64,000 nucleotides of DNA, taken from NCBI GenBank assembly GCA_024362935.1, contig JANCRA010000066.1, positions 797,501 to 861,500 of the forward strand. Reading direction: 5' to 3'. The notes beneath the pieces are model-generated. The model was given only the letters and a program-made list of their open reading frames with translations, did not search any database and had not been told where the DNA came from. The DNA comes from Setophaga petechia (lineage: Eukaryota > Chordata > Aves > Passeriformes > Parulidae). Shown here piece by piece: positions 33,361 to 45,700 of the stretch. The translations under genes were made by a program, and so were the position numbers. How positions within the stretch are numbered: the first letter of the stretch is position 1; each line of letters starts with the position of its first letter.

Positions 33361-33919
33361 TGGTTTGTGCACTGATGGCAGCACCAGGCTGAGCCCAGGG
33401 ACCGAGCCCTGGCTGGGAGGGAGAGCAGGGCCAGGGTGGGGCTGGGGGTGACCATGAGGCCAGGCAAGCACATCCTGTCCTCCCTGAACCACAGGTCTTG
33501 TCCCAGTCTTGTTCCTGAACTTGTTCCTGACCCCAGAGCCAGGGCTGAGGCTGCTTTGGGGACAGCAGAGTGCTGGCAGTGACAGCCCCACATCACCCCA
33601 TGGACACAGCCCTGCACGGTCCTGCACCGGGGAATAAACACTCCTGGCTGTGGAGGAGAGGGTGGGACAAACCCTCCTGGGGCAGCTCAGAGCCACTGGA
33701 AACCTTTTCCTGTCCTGCAAAACCTGCAGGCTCAGCCCAGGTTTCTCCAGGGCTGGAAGGAAGCTCAGTAACTTCAGACTTTGGAGCTCCACATCTAAAC
33801 CTTCTATGAATGCACCTCACAAGTTTTTGCTACCTTAACCAAGACTGGGAAGTTTTTTGCTTCAATCCTTTCCTTCCCTCCCTCCAAGCAGGCAGGAACA
33901 GAGCAGGCTCCTCACTCAG
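33361..33919. other. gap between the converging gene ends
   Basis: About 0.55 kb lies between the SCMH1 cleavage region and the distal CTPS1 poly(A) signal. I see no gene here, and no match to what I remember of SLFNL1. Confidence 0.6.
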
Positions 33920-33936
33920 TTTGTTAAAAATGAGCA

Positions 33937-33942
33937 TTTAAT
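33937..33942 (-). terminator. CTPS1: distal CTPS1 poly(A) signal ATTAAA
   Basis: TTTAAT on the + strand gives ATTAAA (GGTCATTAAATGC) on the CTPS1 strand. Use of this site would place the two converging transcript ends only about 0.55 kb apart. Confidence 0.4.
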
Positions 33943-36450
33943 GACCGAGTCAGTTGCAGTTTTGGCCAAAACAAACATTTCAGGAGAGAAAAACCACAGT
34001 CGTGCTGCAGCTGAGGGAGGATCTCACCCTGCCCCAGGACCAGGCCAGGGCAGGACTGGGCAGCAGCAGAGCACTGACACTGGAGAATTCCTGCCCAGCA
34101 GCTGGAACTGGCACATGAGGAATGCTCCAAGCTCTCCAGGCTCACAGCAGCTTTACAGGGAATATTTAAAACAAATGAGGATTAAAGCAGGGGGGCTGGG
34201 GAGGGACAGGACAGGGCTTGGTTTGGTGGCTCAGCCAGATCTGACCCTGCAGCTCCCCCAAACTCCACAGAGTTCCTGAAGTCTGAGTGTGCCACATCAG
34301 ACAAGGGAGATGCTTTCCTTTGTTCCTTCCTCCTCAATCAAGGGCCACACAGGGCAGGGACCCGAGGCAGCTCAGCCCCACACAGCTGGACAGCCACACC
34401 CGGGCAGGGGTGGAGATCCCCTCCCTCAGCACAGCCCCTGGAGGAGAAGGGCTCCCACTGCAGGAGCCCAGGACACGACTGCAATGAGGACAAAAAGGCA
34501 ACAAAAAGGCTCCACTTCAAATCCATGAAAAAGCACCAGGAGCTGCTGTGCCCAGGCCAGGGACACAGTTCAAGGCAGCAGTGGAAGGGGTTCAGTGGCT
34601 CACTCTGTGCTCACCTCCCCCTTGATGCAAGGGGTCGGAGCTTCCCAGCCCCAGGAGCAGCCCCAGGAGCACAGGAGGGCTCACAGGGACCCTGGGGTCA
34701 GGGTGTCCCTCAGCTTTGTTCTCCTGGCCCCCAGCCTGACCCCAGTTCATCACATCCCTGCAGTGACAGCTCAGCCAGAGCTGAGCATGTTCCAGGGTAA
34801 CACTATTCCAGGAAGATCTTCCTGGTTACAAATTCATAGAGACAATGAATGCACTGAGAGCACCAATTCCAAAGGTTTGCAAATGCTACTGAAAAAAAAT
34901 AAACAAAAAAATCATCCCCTTCCCCCTTTCCCTGAAAAAAAAAAAGAAAAACCAAACCAAAAAAGTTGCATGAAGCTTCCCAGAGCCCTGTCTGCAGCTC
35001 AGACACTAAGCCAGCCCCCAAAATCTTGTGCCATCCATAATTTCACCAGTAAGTAAAGACTGAGGAGGGAGCAGGGAGACTGCAGAAAGCAGCTCCACTG
35101 GCAGTGTCCAAGGCACCCTGGTGCCAAGCACTGCCTGCACTGGGAAGGGCTGTGCCATGGGACTGCCCTCAGCACAGCAAATCCCACACCCAGCTGGCTT
35201 TGGCCTCCAAGCTGGTGCAAAAGGAACTCTGCCTTTGTGAACTCTTCTCCACAAATAACCAAGATCTATAGAGAAAATAAAGGAAGGACAGAAGAGCTGA
35301 GGAAATAAGGGACAGGATCTCAGAACAAAAATTATAAACCCATAAGTTAGGAAAGCCCAAAGCTGAGGGTGTTGAAGCTGCTGCTGTAAAAACCTAATGG
35401 AGACTCCTCTGTGCAGCAAGGACACACCTGGAGAGAGAAAAGGAGCAGGAATTACTGACAGGTCTGACACTGCCAGAGCCCTGTGCCCAGCTCAGGGGTG
35501 TCTCAGCCCCACTGGGGCACCCCCAAAGGCTCTGAGCTGCTCCCCTGGCCATGGCTCCTGCCACACAGAGCACAGGGAGGGAGCACAGCTCAGCCAGCAC
35601 TGAACTCTGCCCACAGGCAGCACCAAAGCAGCATTTTCACTGTGCTGCAGCCCTAGAGAGCTGGGTGGCACAAACCCCAGGGACACTGCCACCCTCCCCG
35701 TGTGGGGACAGCCTCAGGCCACCAGAGCTGCCACATCAGGGACACAGGGGATACTGCAGTGAGACCAAGGCTCAGAGTGCCTTTAGGATCAACATTTACA
35801 GGGAGAATCCTTCAGCTGCTGGTGTTGTGGAGCAGCCCAACACCCAGCAGTCACATCTGGTGCCAGTGCTGTGCCCAGGGACGGGGAGCACTCCTGTGAC
35901 AGACCCTGCTGACCCTGCTTCCCCCTGCAGGTCACTCTGGAAGGGGGAGGACAGAGGGGCTGGAGCTCTCCAGTGCCCTGGCACTCAGCAGTGGAGCCCA
36001 CACACCCACAGGGGTGTGCAGATGCTGCTCAGCTCCTAAAAACCCCCTCACAAAGCAGCCAGAGCAGGGGCAGGTGTCACATCCATCATCACCCACTGCA
36101 CAGAGGGAGGATGCAAATGTAAACTCTGCCTGTTCTGCTGGTGCAGAGTGCCAGGTTTTAGTGTCTTCTCCTTCCCAGGACTGTTTACATCCAGTCTTCA
36201 CATCCCTGTAACACCTGCAGCCCTTACAGGGCAGAGGTTGAGCCCCAGACCTGACAGGATCTGCTGTCCCACGAGATGGACACAATGGACACTTCCAAGA
36301 TGTTCTTTTTCTACAGTGAGGGACTGCAAAATACTGAATTTCCCAAACCCAGGAACCCCTTGTGCAGCTCTGCCCCCATTTCCAGGAGTGTGTGCTCCAT
36401 TGGTGCTTTTATCCAGATCTAACTCCAGATCCCTCTGTGTGTATTTGGAT

Positions 36451-36456
36451 TTTATT
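36451..36456 (-). terminator. CTPS1: proximal CTPS1 poly(A) signal AATAAA
   Basis: TTTATT on the + strand gives AATAAA (ACACAATAAAATCC) on the CTPS1 strand, about 220 nt after the stop codon. It would give a short 3' UTR. Confidence 0.5.
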
Positions 36457-36675
36457 GTGTGTCACTTTGCTAAGGGGACAGCCATCCCCAGCTGTCACAC
36501 TGACAGCTGGAACAGACCTAAACTGTGCTAACACATCTGAACTGTGAGCACCAGCACACCTCATGGTGCCCCAGCTTTCTGTCAAATAACAGGGGAATGA
36601 GTTGTCAGGAGCAAAGACTGGCCAAGAAATTTCTTCCCAAAGGAAGAGGCTGAGATCATGGAACATTACCAGGAG

Positions 36676-36760
36676 TCAGTCGTGGTTTGCTGAAGGGAAC
36701 TTCAGCTCTGTTATCTCCAGGTCAGGAGAGCTGCTGCCACTCCTGTCACTGTAGGTGTCC
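36676..36760 (-). CDS. CTPS1: CTPS1 last coding exon (phosphorylated tail) and stop
   Basis: The acceptor is GACTCCTGCAG. It encodes [20 protein letters not shown] then FPSANHD and TGA. The Ser-rich tail is the regulatory region phosphorylated in human CTPS1; Ser571, 573 and 575 are kept, while the human Ser578 is Leu here. Confidence 0.95.
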
Positions 36761-39700
36761 CTGCAGGAGTAAAGGGTTTGGGGTTAGGGAGCACAAGAGC
36801 TTTAAGGACAGATTAATTAATTAATGTGGGATGCAGCAGCACAGGGAGAACTTCAGCTCCTCTGCTGCAAGGAGCCATTTCCAGCCTCCTCCAGCCTTGG
36901 AGGCACTGAAATGAGAGTGCCTCACACACAAAACTGCCCTGGACCACACCTGAGCACTGTGATGTTGACACCAACACAGGAATCCTGTGGTGCAGCTGCT
37001 CTGCAGCTCAGCCCACAAAGCCAACACTTTATTTTTGGCATTGCATTTGCCTGGGTTTGATACAGACACTGCTAATTCTCCTCTGCATTTGGTCTGGTTT
37101 TTGTTTAGTGCCTGTCAGCAACCCCTCAGTGTGAGGAGGAGAACAGGTCAGAACCAAATGGTTGTTATTTGTTCACAGTCCTGAGTGCCAAAGGGAATTG
37201 CAGGCACTGGGGAACAGCAGCACCATTAAACCCACCCCAAACACCACTTGCTTTGCAAACTGGAACAAGGAAAGCTGAAGTCAGCAGAAAAAAAAAATTA
37301 AGAGGCTGCAACCACCAGGGCCTGTTCTTAAAACCAGCAACAGGAACAAGTTTCTCATGGACCAGCCTGTACATGGGACTGGTCTGAGTAATGCAGGGGA
37401 AAGCCCATGAGGTGTCCAGTCAGGTAGAAGAGCAGGCCCAAGCTCAGTTTCCCCAAAGCCTGACTGACAGCACAAGGCTGCAGATCTCTCCCTGAAGCCA
37501 GGGCCTCTCTGCCCCACAATCAGCCCCAGCACACCAGAGGTGAGCTTCCAGAAGAAGAGTGGAAACAAGGGGGTGCAACACCAAGTTATCCCCAGGATCC
37601 TGTGCCAAGAGGATGCTCTGGGCTGTCCTGCAGGAAGCAGCACTGTCCTGTGACAGCTCTGACTGGGGTCTGTCTGAAACCCACCTGGGGGAGAGCCTGC
37701 AGCCCTTCTGCAGGTAGTGGGTGAGTCTCCCTGCAGATGCCAGGAGGAGCCCAAAGTATGGGGGTGATGGCTTGATGGGCCTGGAGAGGAACTCGGGGTG
37801 GTACTGGACACCAACGAAGAAAGGATGGTCTGAGAACAAACAAAACATTCAGGTCAAGGCTCTCAAGCTTGTGGCTGAGCTGCAGGTGAAATTCTCACTA
37901 TGTTGAAGCCCTGATTTTTGTCCATAAATGGAGAGGGATTGGGATTTTATTTTTACCATCATTTTATGGATGGAATTGAGACAGTCTGAATGGGTCCCAC
38001 ATGAAAAGCTGCTCCAGTCCCCTCCAAACTTCCCCTTGTCCATCCCACACCCACAAACCAACTGAAGGACTCACCTTCCAGCTCAACCACTTCCATCCTC
38101 TCTCCCTCCTCATCCTGCCCCACAAACTTCAGACCTTGCTCTTCAAAACACTTCTTCAGTTCTGGATTGACCTGGAAAACCAGAAGCAAGACAAGCCATG
38201 ATCTCTTGTGTCTGGATTACACAGGAAAGCTCAATACCTACATGAGCATTTTTACCTCAAATCTGTGTCTGTGTCTCTCTTCCAAGAAATCATGATCTCC
38301 ATAGAGCTTCCCTGCAGCAGAAGTAAAATGTTCCTTAGAGCAGTGATCACAGCTTTTAACACATTCACTTGATCAGCATCCTTCAGAACCTGCCACTTCT
38401 GGAGGGAATTAAATTCCCTGATCCCCATTCCCCACCAGCAGAGTCTGTGAGCAGCTGCCACTCAGGGATGTTCAACATCCCCAGGCCTCACTGCCCCAAG
38501 CCATTCCCAGGAAACCTTTCCAGAAGGGGCAAGGAGGGCCTTACTCATGATTGAATTCTTGGTTTGGAACAGAGTCCTCCTCTTGCCAAGCCTCATTGTG
38601 CCACCCATTTGCCCAGGATTATGTTCTGGCATGTCTATGACCTGTGGAAAGAATTCAGAGGGAGGTGGGAATCTGGGAGGAGTAACAATAACAGCAAACT
38701 CTGACACATAAAAGGAAAAAAATTCCCACCAACATTCATGCAAAAAACCAAGGAAACCAGCCCAAGGAACACTGTCCTGACAAGGCAGACCAACAGAACT
38801 AGGGCAGCTGGCTGAGTTGTTCAGTACCTGAGGGAGGTTTGTGGATATTCAGGGAATTTTCACAGAGGAAATGGCCTCAGAGTTTACACAGATTGCACAC
38901 ACCAGTACTGTGCTGTTCACTGAACTGCATGTTAAACAAACAAGCAAATTTATGGGGGGAAAAAATTAAATCAGACTTGCTCAGTCTCTGATAAATCATC
39001 ATAAGCTGGTTTTTGATAAGTTCCTCACTTTGAGGAAGCCAGTCATCATGGTGGATTCTGGAGTAGAAAGACAGAGCCTTCCACAATGGTACCCAGGAAT
39101 TCAGGTCCTTACCTGTCTGTCTGGAGCTATCATACAGCAGTTCAAGTTGGAAGGGACCTTAAATCCCACCCAGTGCCAGCCCTGCCATGGCAGGGCCACC
39201 TCCCACTGTGCCAGGTGCTCCCAGCCCTGTCCAGCCTGGCCTTGGGCACTGCCAGGGCTCCAGGGGCAGCCACAGCTGCTCTGGGCACTCATGCCCAGGG
39301 ATGTGCAGGACAGTCAGGTAAGGATATCACAAGTAAATCACCATGAACTCACCACTGGATGAGAAGTTTTGGGGTCAAACTCTGTTGAGTTGGCATCTGC
39401 AAGGTAACATTCAGCAGTCAGGAGCAGAGAGTGGCTCAAACCATGGCATCACCTCCAGGAGCTGCCCCAGGGCCAGCTGCTCCTCACCCCAGCTGTGCTG
39501 AACCCCCCTCAGGCACAGAACAGGGCTGCCAGCACTGTTCAGTGCCAATTTCAAAGGCTGCAGTTGTAGGATAAGCCACCCTCCTTCAGGAAACACACAG
39601 CTTCAAATACAGAAATAAAGGCAGGGAGGGGGAAAGGAGCACAATGGTCTGAGGAACTCCTTTTTCCTCACCCTCATTACTGGACAGAACCAAAGAGTCA

Positions 39701-42700
39701 GGCTGAGAACTCAATTTAGCACTCTCTGAAGGGAGCTGTGTTAACAGGAACCTGCTCAGTCCAAGCAGAGGGCTCAGAAAGTAACTGCACTCACTGAAGG
39801 AGCTGCAGCTGCTGAATTGCTTTTTGGGCTTCATTGCCACTGGCTGCAGTGGGAATTTGCCATGGTGTTTCATTCAGGAGCTAAGAACCTCGTGTTGAGC
39901 AATAGGAAGCCTTCTGTCACTATCAGCATGACTTAAAGGAGTTAAGTCATTTTTTATTTATTTATTTAAATAGGTTTTTATTTAAATAGGTTAAGGAAAT
40001 TGCTCTTTTTACTTTGAATTAGCACAAGAGATAGGGATTTTTACAGGTCTAGGTAAAAAATTAAACTGACCTATGAAAAACTTAAAATCACAGGTATCTA
40101 AAAAAATCCCAGCAACCCAAGAAATGAGCAAAGGCAGGAAGGGTTTTGTGCCATTACCTCGCCAGCCAAGGACACTGCGAGCAAACTCCACCACGGCCAG
40201 CTGCATTCCCAGACAGACTCCTGGGGAGGACAGGCAGGACAGGGATCAGGACAAGGATCCCTGAGCCCTTGCTGCAGAGCACACACACCCTCACAGAGCA
40301 CCCCTGGGCAGGTCTTTGGGATTTGGGGCTCTGTAGTCCTGACAAGCTTCACTTCCCTCCTTTCCCATCCCCTCTGCTCACACTCCAGCTCAGTCTCTCA
40401 CCACAGACACTTCACTGAAATGCAGTCTTGTGTTTCCTGGTGCCAAGCTCACCACAGCCTGATGTGAAACATCCCCAGACTGCAATCCCCTCATTACAGA
40501 CTCCCTGTCAGCCAACCCAGCCATCTCTGACCACTTCAGAGCTCAGCAGGGCTGAGGCTGCACTGCCTGCCCAGCTGAGCACAACTGCCCATCCCACACA
40601 CCCGTGAAGATCAGAGCAGATCCTGCTGCAGACCAGTACAGACACCTTCAACTTCCTTTATTCTTATGGATGAAACATGATTCTCACCTAAAAAGGGTTT
40701 TTTCTGTTTCCTTGCCCAGGAAATAGCCTGAATTTTGCCTTCTGTCCCTCGAACACCAAATCCACCAGGAACCAGAACTCCACTGCATGGGGATGAAGAG
40801 ATTCCACTCAGCATGGCTGCCCCAAACCACACACCCACAAATCACCTCCCTCCCATAAAATCTTGGCCTTGAAGTTATCTCCTCTGAAAAGGGCTCTGAA
40901 GTAGCCACATGGCAAGGCCTGGCTGCAGCAATTTTCACATGAGCTGTCACATAAAGAGGGGGAAATATCTTATAAATGTCAATTTTACCTTCCCAAAGAG
41001 AGATCCCAAGTATCTCCCAGGTTACCATGCTGAAATGGCTCATGCTGTGGGACTCACACACCCTGCCCCAAACATGTTTGCAAACACATCACCCAGCCAG
41101 GCCCAGGCTGAGCAAAGCCCAGGTTACAGGGTCAGGCTGTCCCAACACCAAACTCTGCACCAGGTTCTTTCTTCTGCCCTCACTCCAATCCTGCTGCCCT
41201 GAGGGGTAACAGGCCCCACTTGTTCTTGCTTTTGTGCTAATTCTTGGCACTCCTCTGCATACTAATGCTTTTCCCCCTCTCACACTATTTCTGAAGAACT
41301 TGGTACCCCATTTACACCTTCCATCCTCAGTCTGGCTTCACCAGTACCTTTCCTTTCTCCTGATTTCCTGTGTTTCCACTTATCATGCAGGTGTGCATAT
41401 CCTCATCACCGTGATCATTTCCCCCACCTCCCTTTCCTTATCTAACAATTCTCCATTTAGCAATTCTCATCATCATGATCATTGCCCCCACCTCCCTCAC
41501 TTACCTAACAATTCTCCATTTAACAATCCTCATCACCATGATCATTTCCCCCACCTCCCTTTCCTTATCTAACAATTCTCCATTTAACACCTTATCCTAA
41601 ATGCCCCTGAGAGGTGTCTGGGGCCTTGTCAGAGTGTGCTGAAAACAGGTTTATCAGACATTTTCCTTGAAAACAGGTTTATCAGACATTTTCCTTGAAA
41701 ACAGGTTTATTCTCCAAGGAAAGGGCCACAGCAGAACTTACTCAGCACCACAGAGCTTCTGCCAGGCCTCGTGGTACCTGACAGGCTCCTCCTGCAGAGT
41801 GTCTGGCTCCAAGTCAGCAGAGTCAATGTACTGGGAAGAAATCCAAAAACAGGATGATGAGATATTGCCACCAGAGTGTACAGGACTTCCTGAATTCTCA
41901 TTAAATTAAGACAGCATCATTCCTCCTGGACAGCTCTGGATTTGTTTCCTAATGGATCCTTTGGTTTTTTCTGGGCTGATTTCTCATCTGTTAGCCAACA
42001 AAGCTCCTTTTCTCACCACCCAGCTCTGGGTGCACAAACAGAACCCATGATTTGTGTCCTCCCCTCTCTGCTGTGACTTACAGCCAGTCCCTGAGCCCCA
42101 GCCTGTGATGTTCAGTGTGAGGTGTGAATGCAGCACAGAAGGTGGGAACATGGGGCTGTGCAGACACAAACCACCACACAGAGAGGAAAAAACCTACCCC
42201 TCTCTCATCAAATAAACATCTCCTTCAAGAGGCACTGCAAAAGAAATAGGCTATGGTGCAACACAGGCTGCTGTAATTAAAGGGTGTTATGACAATGGAA
42301 AAATCCCTGCAATTTTTCCATTTTCTCATCTCCAGCATTCCAGTACCTCTGAACTTCTGGATGGTCTGGCAGGCTGCTAACCCTTTAAAAGAACCATTTT
42401 GTCCTTTTTTTGTTTGTTTTTTTGGAAGTTGCAAAACTACCAATCAGTTCTTTAACTACCTACAGCTACCCAGCTCTTCAGCACAAGATCTTCCTGCACA
42501 GGGCTCAGTTCACTCCTGAGCCACTCAGACACAGCTGTGCCAGGGAGTATCCACAGATGCACATGCAGGATTTGCATTTTACCAGTCTTGTTTTGCTTAT
42601 TTTCACCTCTACTGATTTTGGAAGCTGAAAGGAAACCCTGGCCTAGATCAGTCCTGTTAAAAAGCAATCACCTATTTCCATGACTCACTGACATCATGGA

Positions 42701-45700
42701 ACTGCTGGGCATTTAGAAGTCTATTGAAATGAAAGTAAAATTTCTAGCAACAGGTAGAATTCATATTTCACCTCTTCAGAGGATCCAGCTATGACCAAGA
42801 CCCCTGAAAGCATCTGTGCATCCAAACCAGCATGAAAACCTTAATAAAGCCTGAGGCAGGAGCATCATAAAACCTGAGTATACCACAAGGTGAACAACAA
42901 CAAAAAAGGTAAAACAACAAAAAGAATCACTTGCAACAAATGTCAGAGAAATGAGAGCAGAGTGCCCCCTCCAATCCATCCACCACTGTCACAACTCAGC
43001 ACAGAGCACTGAGGAGTTTCCATCCACTCCAGCTCACAGGAGGACAGGCTGCTTTGCTCTGAAGCTGGTTTAGGCCTATAACAGCTGTTTTAATGCTGTT
43101 TTAATCAAAACAGCTGTTTTGATGCAAGGATAATTTGGATGTTCATTGGCTGAATCACTTCTCTCTTTCTGTCTATGTGAAAATCTGAATTAGGATGGGC
43201 AGCACTGTGATGGAAGTAGGATGGGTGGAGTTTTTTCCCCACACACAGACCCAGCCCTACCTTAATGTCAAGTTTGTGGTTGATGGCCAGGGCAGAGTGC
43301 TCCAGGGCTTTGATGACAGATGCATAGGAGTCAGAAAATTTGGTGTATTTGCCCACCAGGGCAATGGAGCAGGTTTCAAGCAGACGGTCGTACCTACACA
43401 ACACCAGAGCACACAGGTTATCCCAGCAGCAACAGGAGAGGGATGGAATCTTCCATTCTGTTCAGCTTCCCAAGGAACAAACAAACTTTTCCTGTTCTCC
43501 TCAGTGTGTCCAGCAGAGCTGATGTCTTTGCAAAAGTGACCTTTCACAATAATGATGATTTAGAAACATCAAAGCAGGATGAAAACCAGAGCAATGACTG
43601 AGGAAAACAGTTGCAGAAAGCCACACATAAATTAACTCCTCTCTCCTGATGATGAAAAGCCATTCTGAGCAGATGCAAACTGCCTTTTCAGGAAGCTGTA
43701 TTAGATTCAAAGGCTGCCCTGAACTCCTAGGAGAGGATCAAAGCACAGCCTGGTGTGTGTTTGTACTGCACAGCATGTCCAGCCCCAAGCACAGACAGCA
43801 TTTCTGCAGCCCTGAGGCTGGGCTGCCTCCACTTTCAGCACCTGGCAGCACAGGATCCACACAGCATTCCTGGCCACAGCCAAGAGTTTGTTTAAAGTTT
43901 CTCTCAGAATTGCTGAATACCTTCAGCCCAGCTGGTGACAAGGGCATTCCCCATGCAAAGGAAATGTTATTGACAGGGTTGGCTTGTGTCAGGCACAGAA
44001 ATCAAGGAAAGCAGCTAGATCTTGAAAATTAATTTCTTATAAGAACAAACACATTTAAGGCTTCAGCTGACATTCAAGCCCTTTCTGAAAAGACTCTATT
44101 CACTATTTCCCCATGAACATTAAGTCTATTCCTCACAAGAAAAAAACCCCACAATTCAGTTTCTCAATTTCAGACTCCAGTGTCCAAGGAGTCTCAGAAC
44201 AGGTACCAAACACTTGTCCCACTCACCTGAAAGCACTCTCAAATATATTCTTTGACACTCCTGACACCTCCATACATCTACAAAAGGATTTCAACACTTT
44301 GTAATGTTACTGAGAGAGTTTTTTTTATAAAAACGGGAGGGCAGAGCTGTCCAGATGTTAATAACTTCAAGAGTTTTTAATAACTTCAAGCTGGGTTTGA
44401 CTCAGACAGTAAACTTCCAGCATAAGATAAGGATCTCACTAAGTTTATCTCACAGGATTTTATGGAGAGAAGGCTGAGGGAAGTGGGGTGGTTCAGCCCG
44501 AAGAAGAAAAAGCCCCAAGGAGACTTTATGGCAGCCTTCCAGTAAGAGGATTTATGAGGAACATGGGGACAGACTTTTTAGTAGGGTCTGTTGTACCTGG
44601 ACAAGTGGTGATGGTTTTGATCTAAGAGAGGGGGGATTTAGGCAGGTATAAGGATGAAGTTTTGTACAATGAGAGTGGTGAGGCACTGGCACAGGTTGTC
44701 TGAAACCCATTCAGTTGTTTTAACAATATGTTAATGAATGAAGCTCAGAGCAGCTCTTGCAAGCAAAAGAAACCCAGCTGAAATAAAAGTTCCACATTCT
44801 AATCCAGTCAGGGCTTCTGTTTCACCTCCAAGGGGACTGCAGGATCATCACTGCATTAAGGCTCAGCTAAACAAAGCAGGAGGAACAGGAGTTGGAGCTG
44901 GAGGATTTTTGGTTTCATCAAGCCTGAGATAACACATAATTTTCATTTCCATTTGAAAGCATTAATCAAAATTTGTTAGCTCAACATGAATGCTTTGGGA
45001 AGAACCTCCCACAGCAGCTGTGGATTCCCCACCCTGGAAACATTCAAAGTTTGGATGGGGCTCTGAGCAAAAGAAAAAAAACAATGTGAGCATGGAAGAA
45101 CACGCTTAAGAACAGGAAATGACACACATCATCTCAAAGAATCAACAACCAAGAACAGAAACCAGTGCTGCAGTGTGTGCTGCAGTGTGCCCAGCAGTGC
45201 TGCTCACCTGTCAGCCATCTCCTTCCACTTCATGAGCATCCTCCTGGGCTGCCTCTCAATGGGCAGGTCCAGCCTGTGCCTGAAGTAATCCACAACTCCC
45301 TGCTCCTCCAGCAGCAGAGGAACCCGGTAGATGGAGGAGACATCATGGACACAAATGACCTGCTCATAAAATAAGGATATCATTAAAACACAGCCATCCA
45401 GTGCCTGTACAATCATTTTTACTCAGATATTCAGTGTGTTCCTCTAGCAGAAAACCATATGACCACCTAAACTTCCAGACAATAACATTTTGAATAATCT
45501 AATGTAGCCATGATATTTTCTGAAAAATCCTTTCCTTAGGATTTTTTCTTCTGAGAAGCTGAGAGGCCCCAGAACAAAATGTAAAATAAACAATGGTTAT
45601 CTGCTGCTGTGGAATGCAACAGCTGACTGGGATTGGCCCATGTGGTTGTTTCTAATTAATGGCCAATCACAGTCAGCTGTCAGACTCTCTGTCCAAGACA

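Larger units (their letters stand above)
33920..36675 (-). other. CTPS1: probable CTPS1 3' UTR
   Basis: From the CTPS1 stop to a distal ATTAAA signal this 2.75-kb stretch has no CR1 or LTR fragment, unlike most of the window, and no supported reading frame on either strand. This fits a long 3' UTR, but the end is an inference. A shorter UTR ending near 36,435 is also possible. It contains A-rich runs near 34,890-34,960. Confidence 0.5.

Noticed and set aside
33361..36675. SLFNL1 or another gene between SCMH1 and CTPS1
   Set aside because: None of the open frames in this interval reads like a Schlafen-like protein, and no exon pair with matched splice sites was found. A protein-level search would be decisive.
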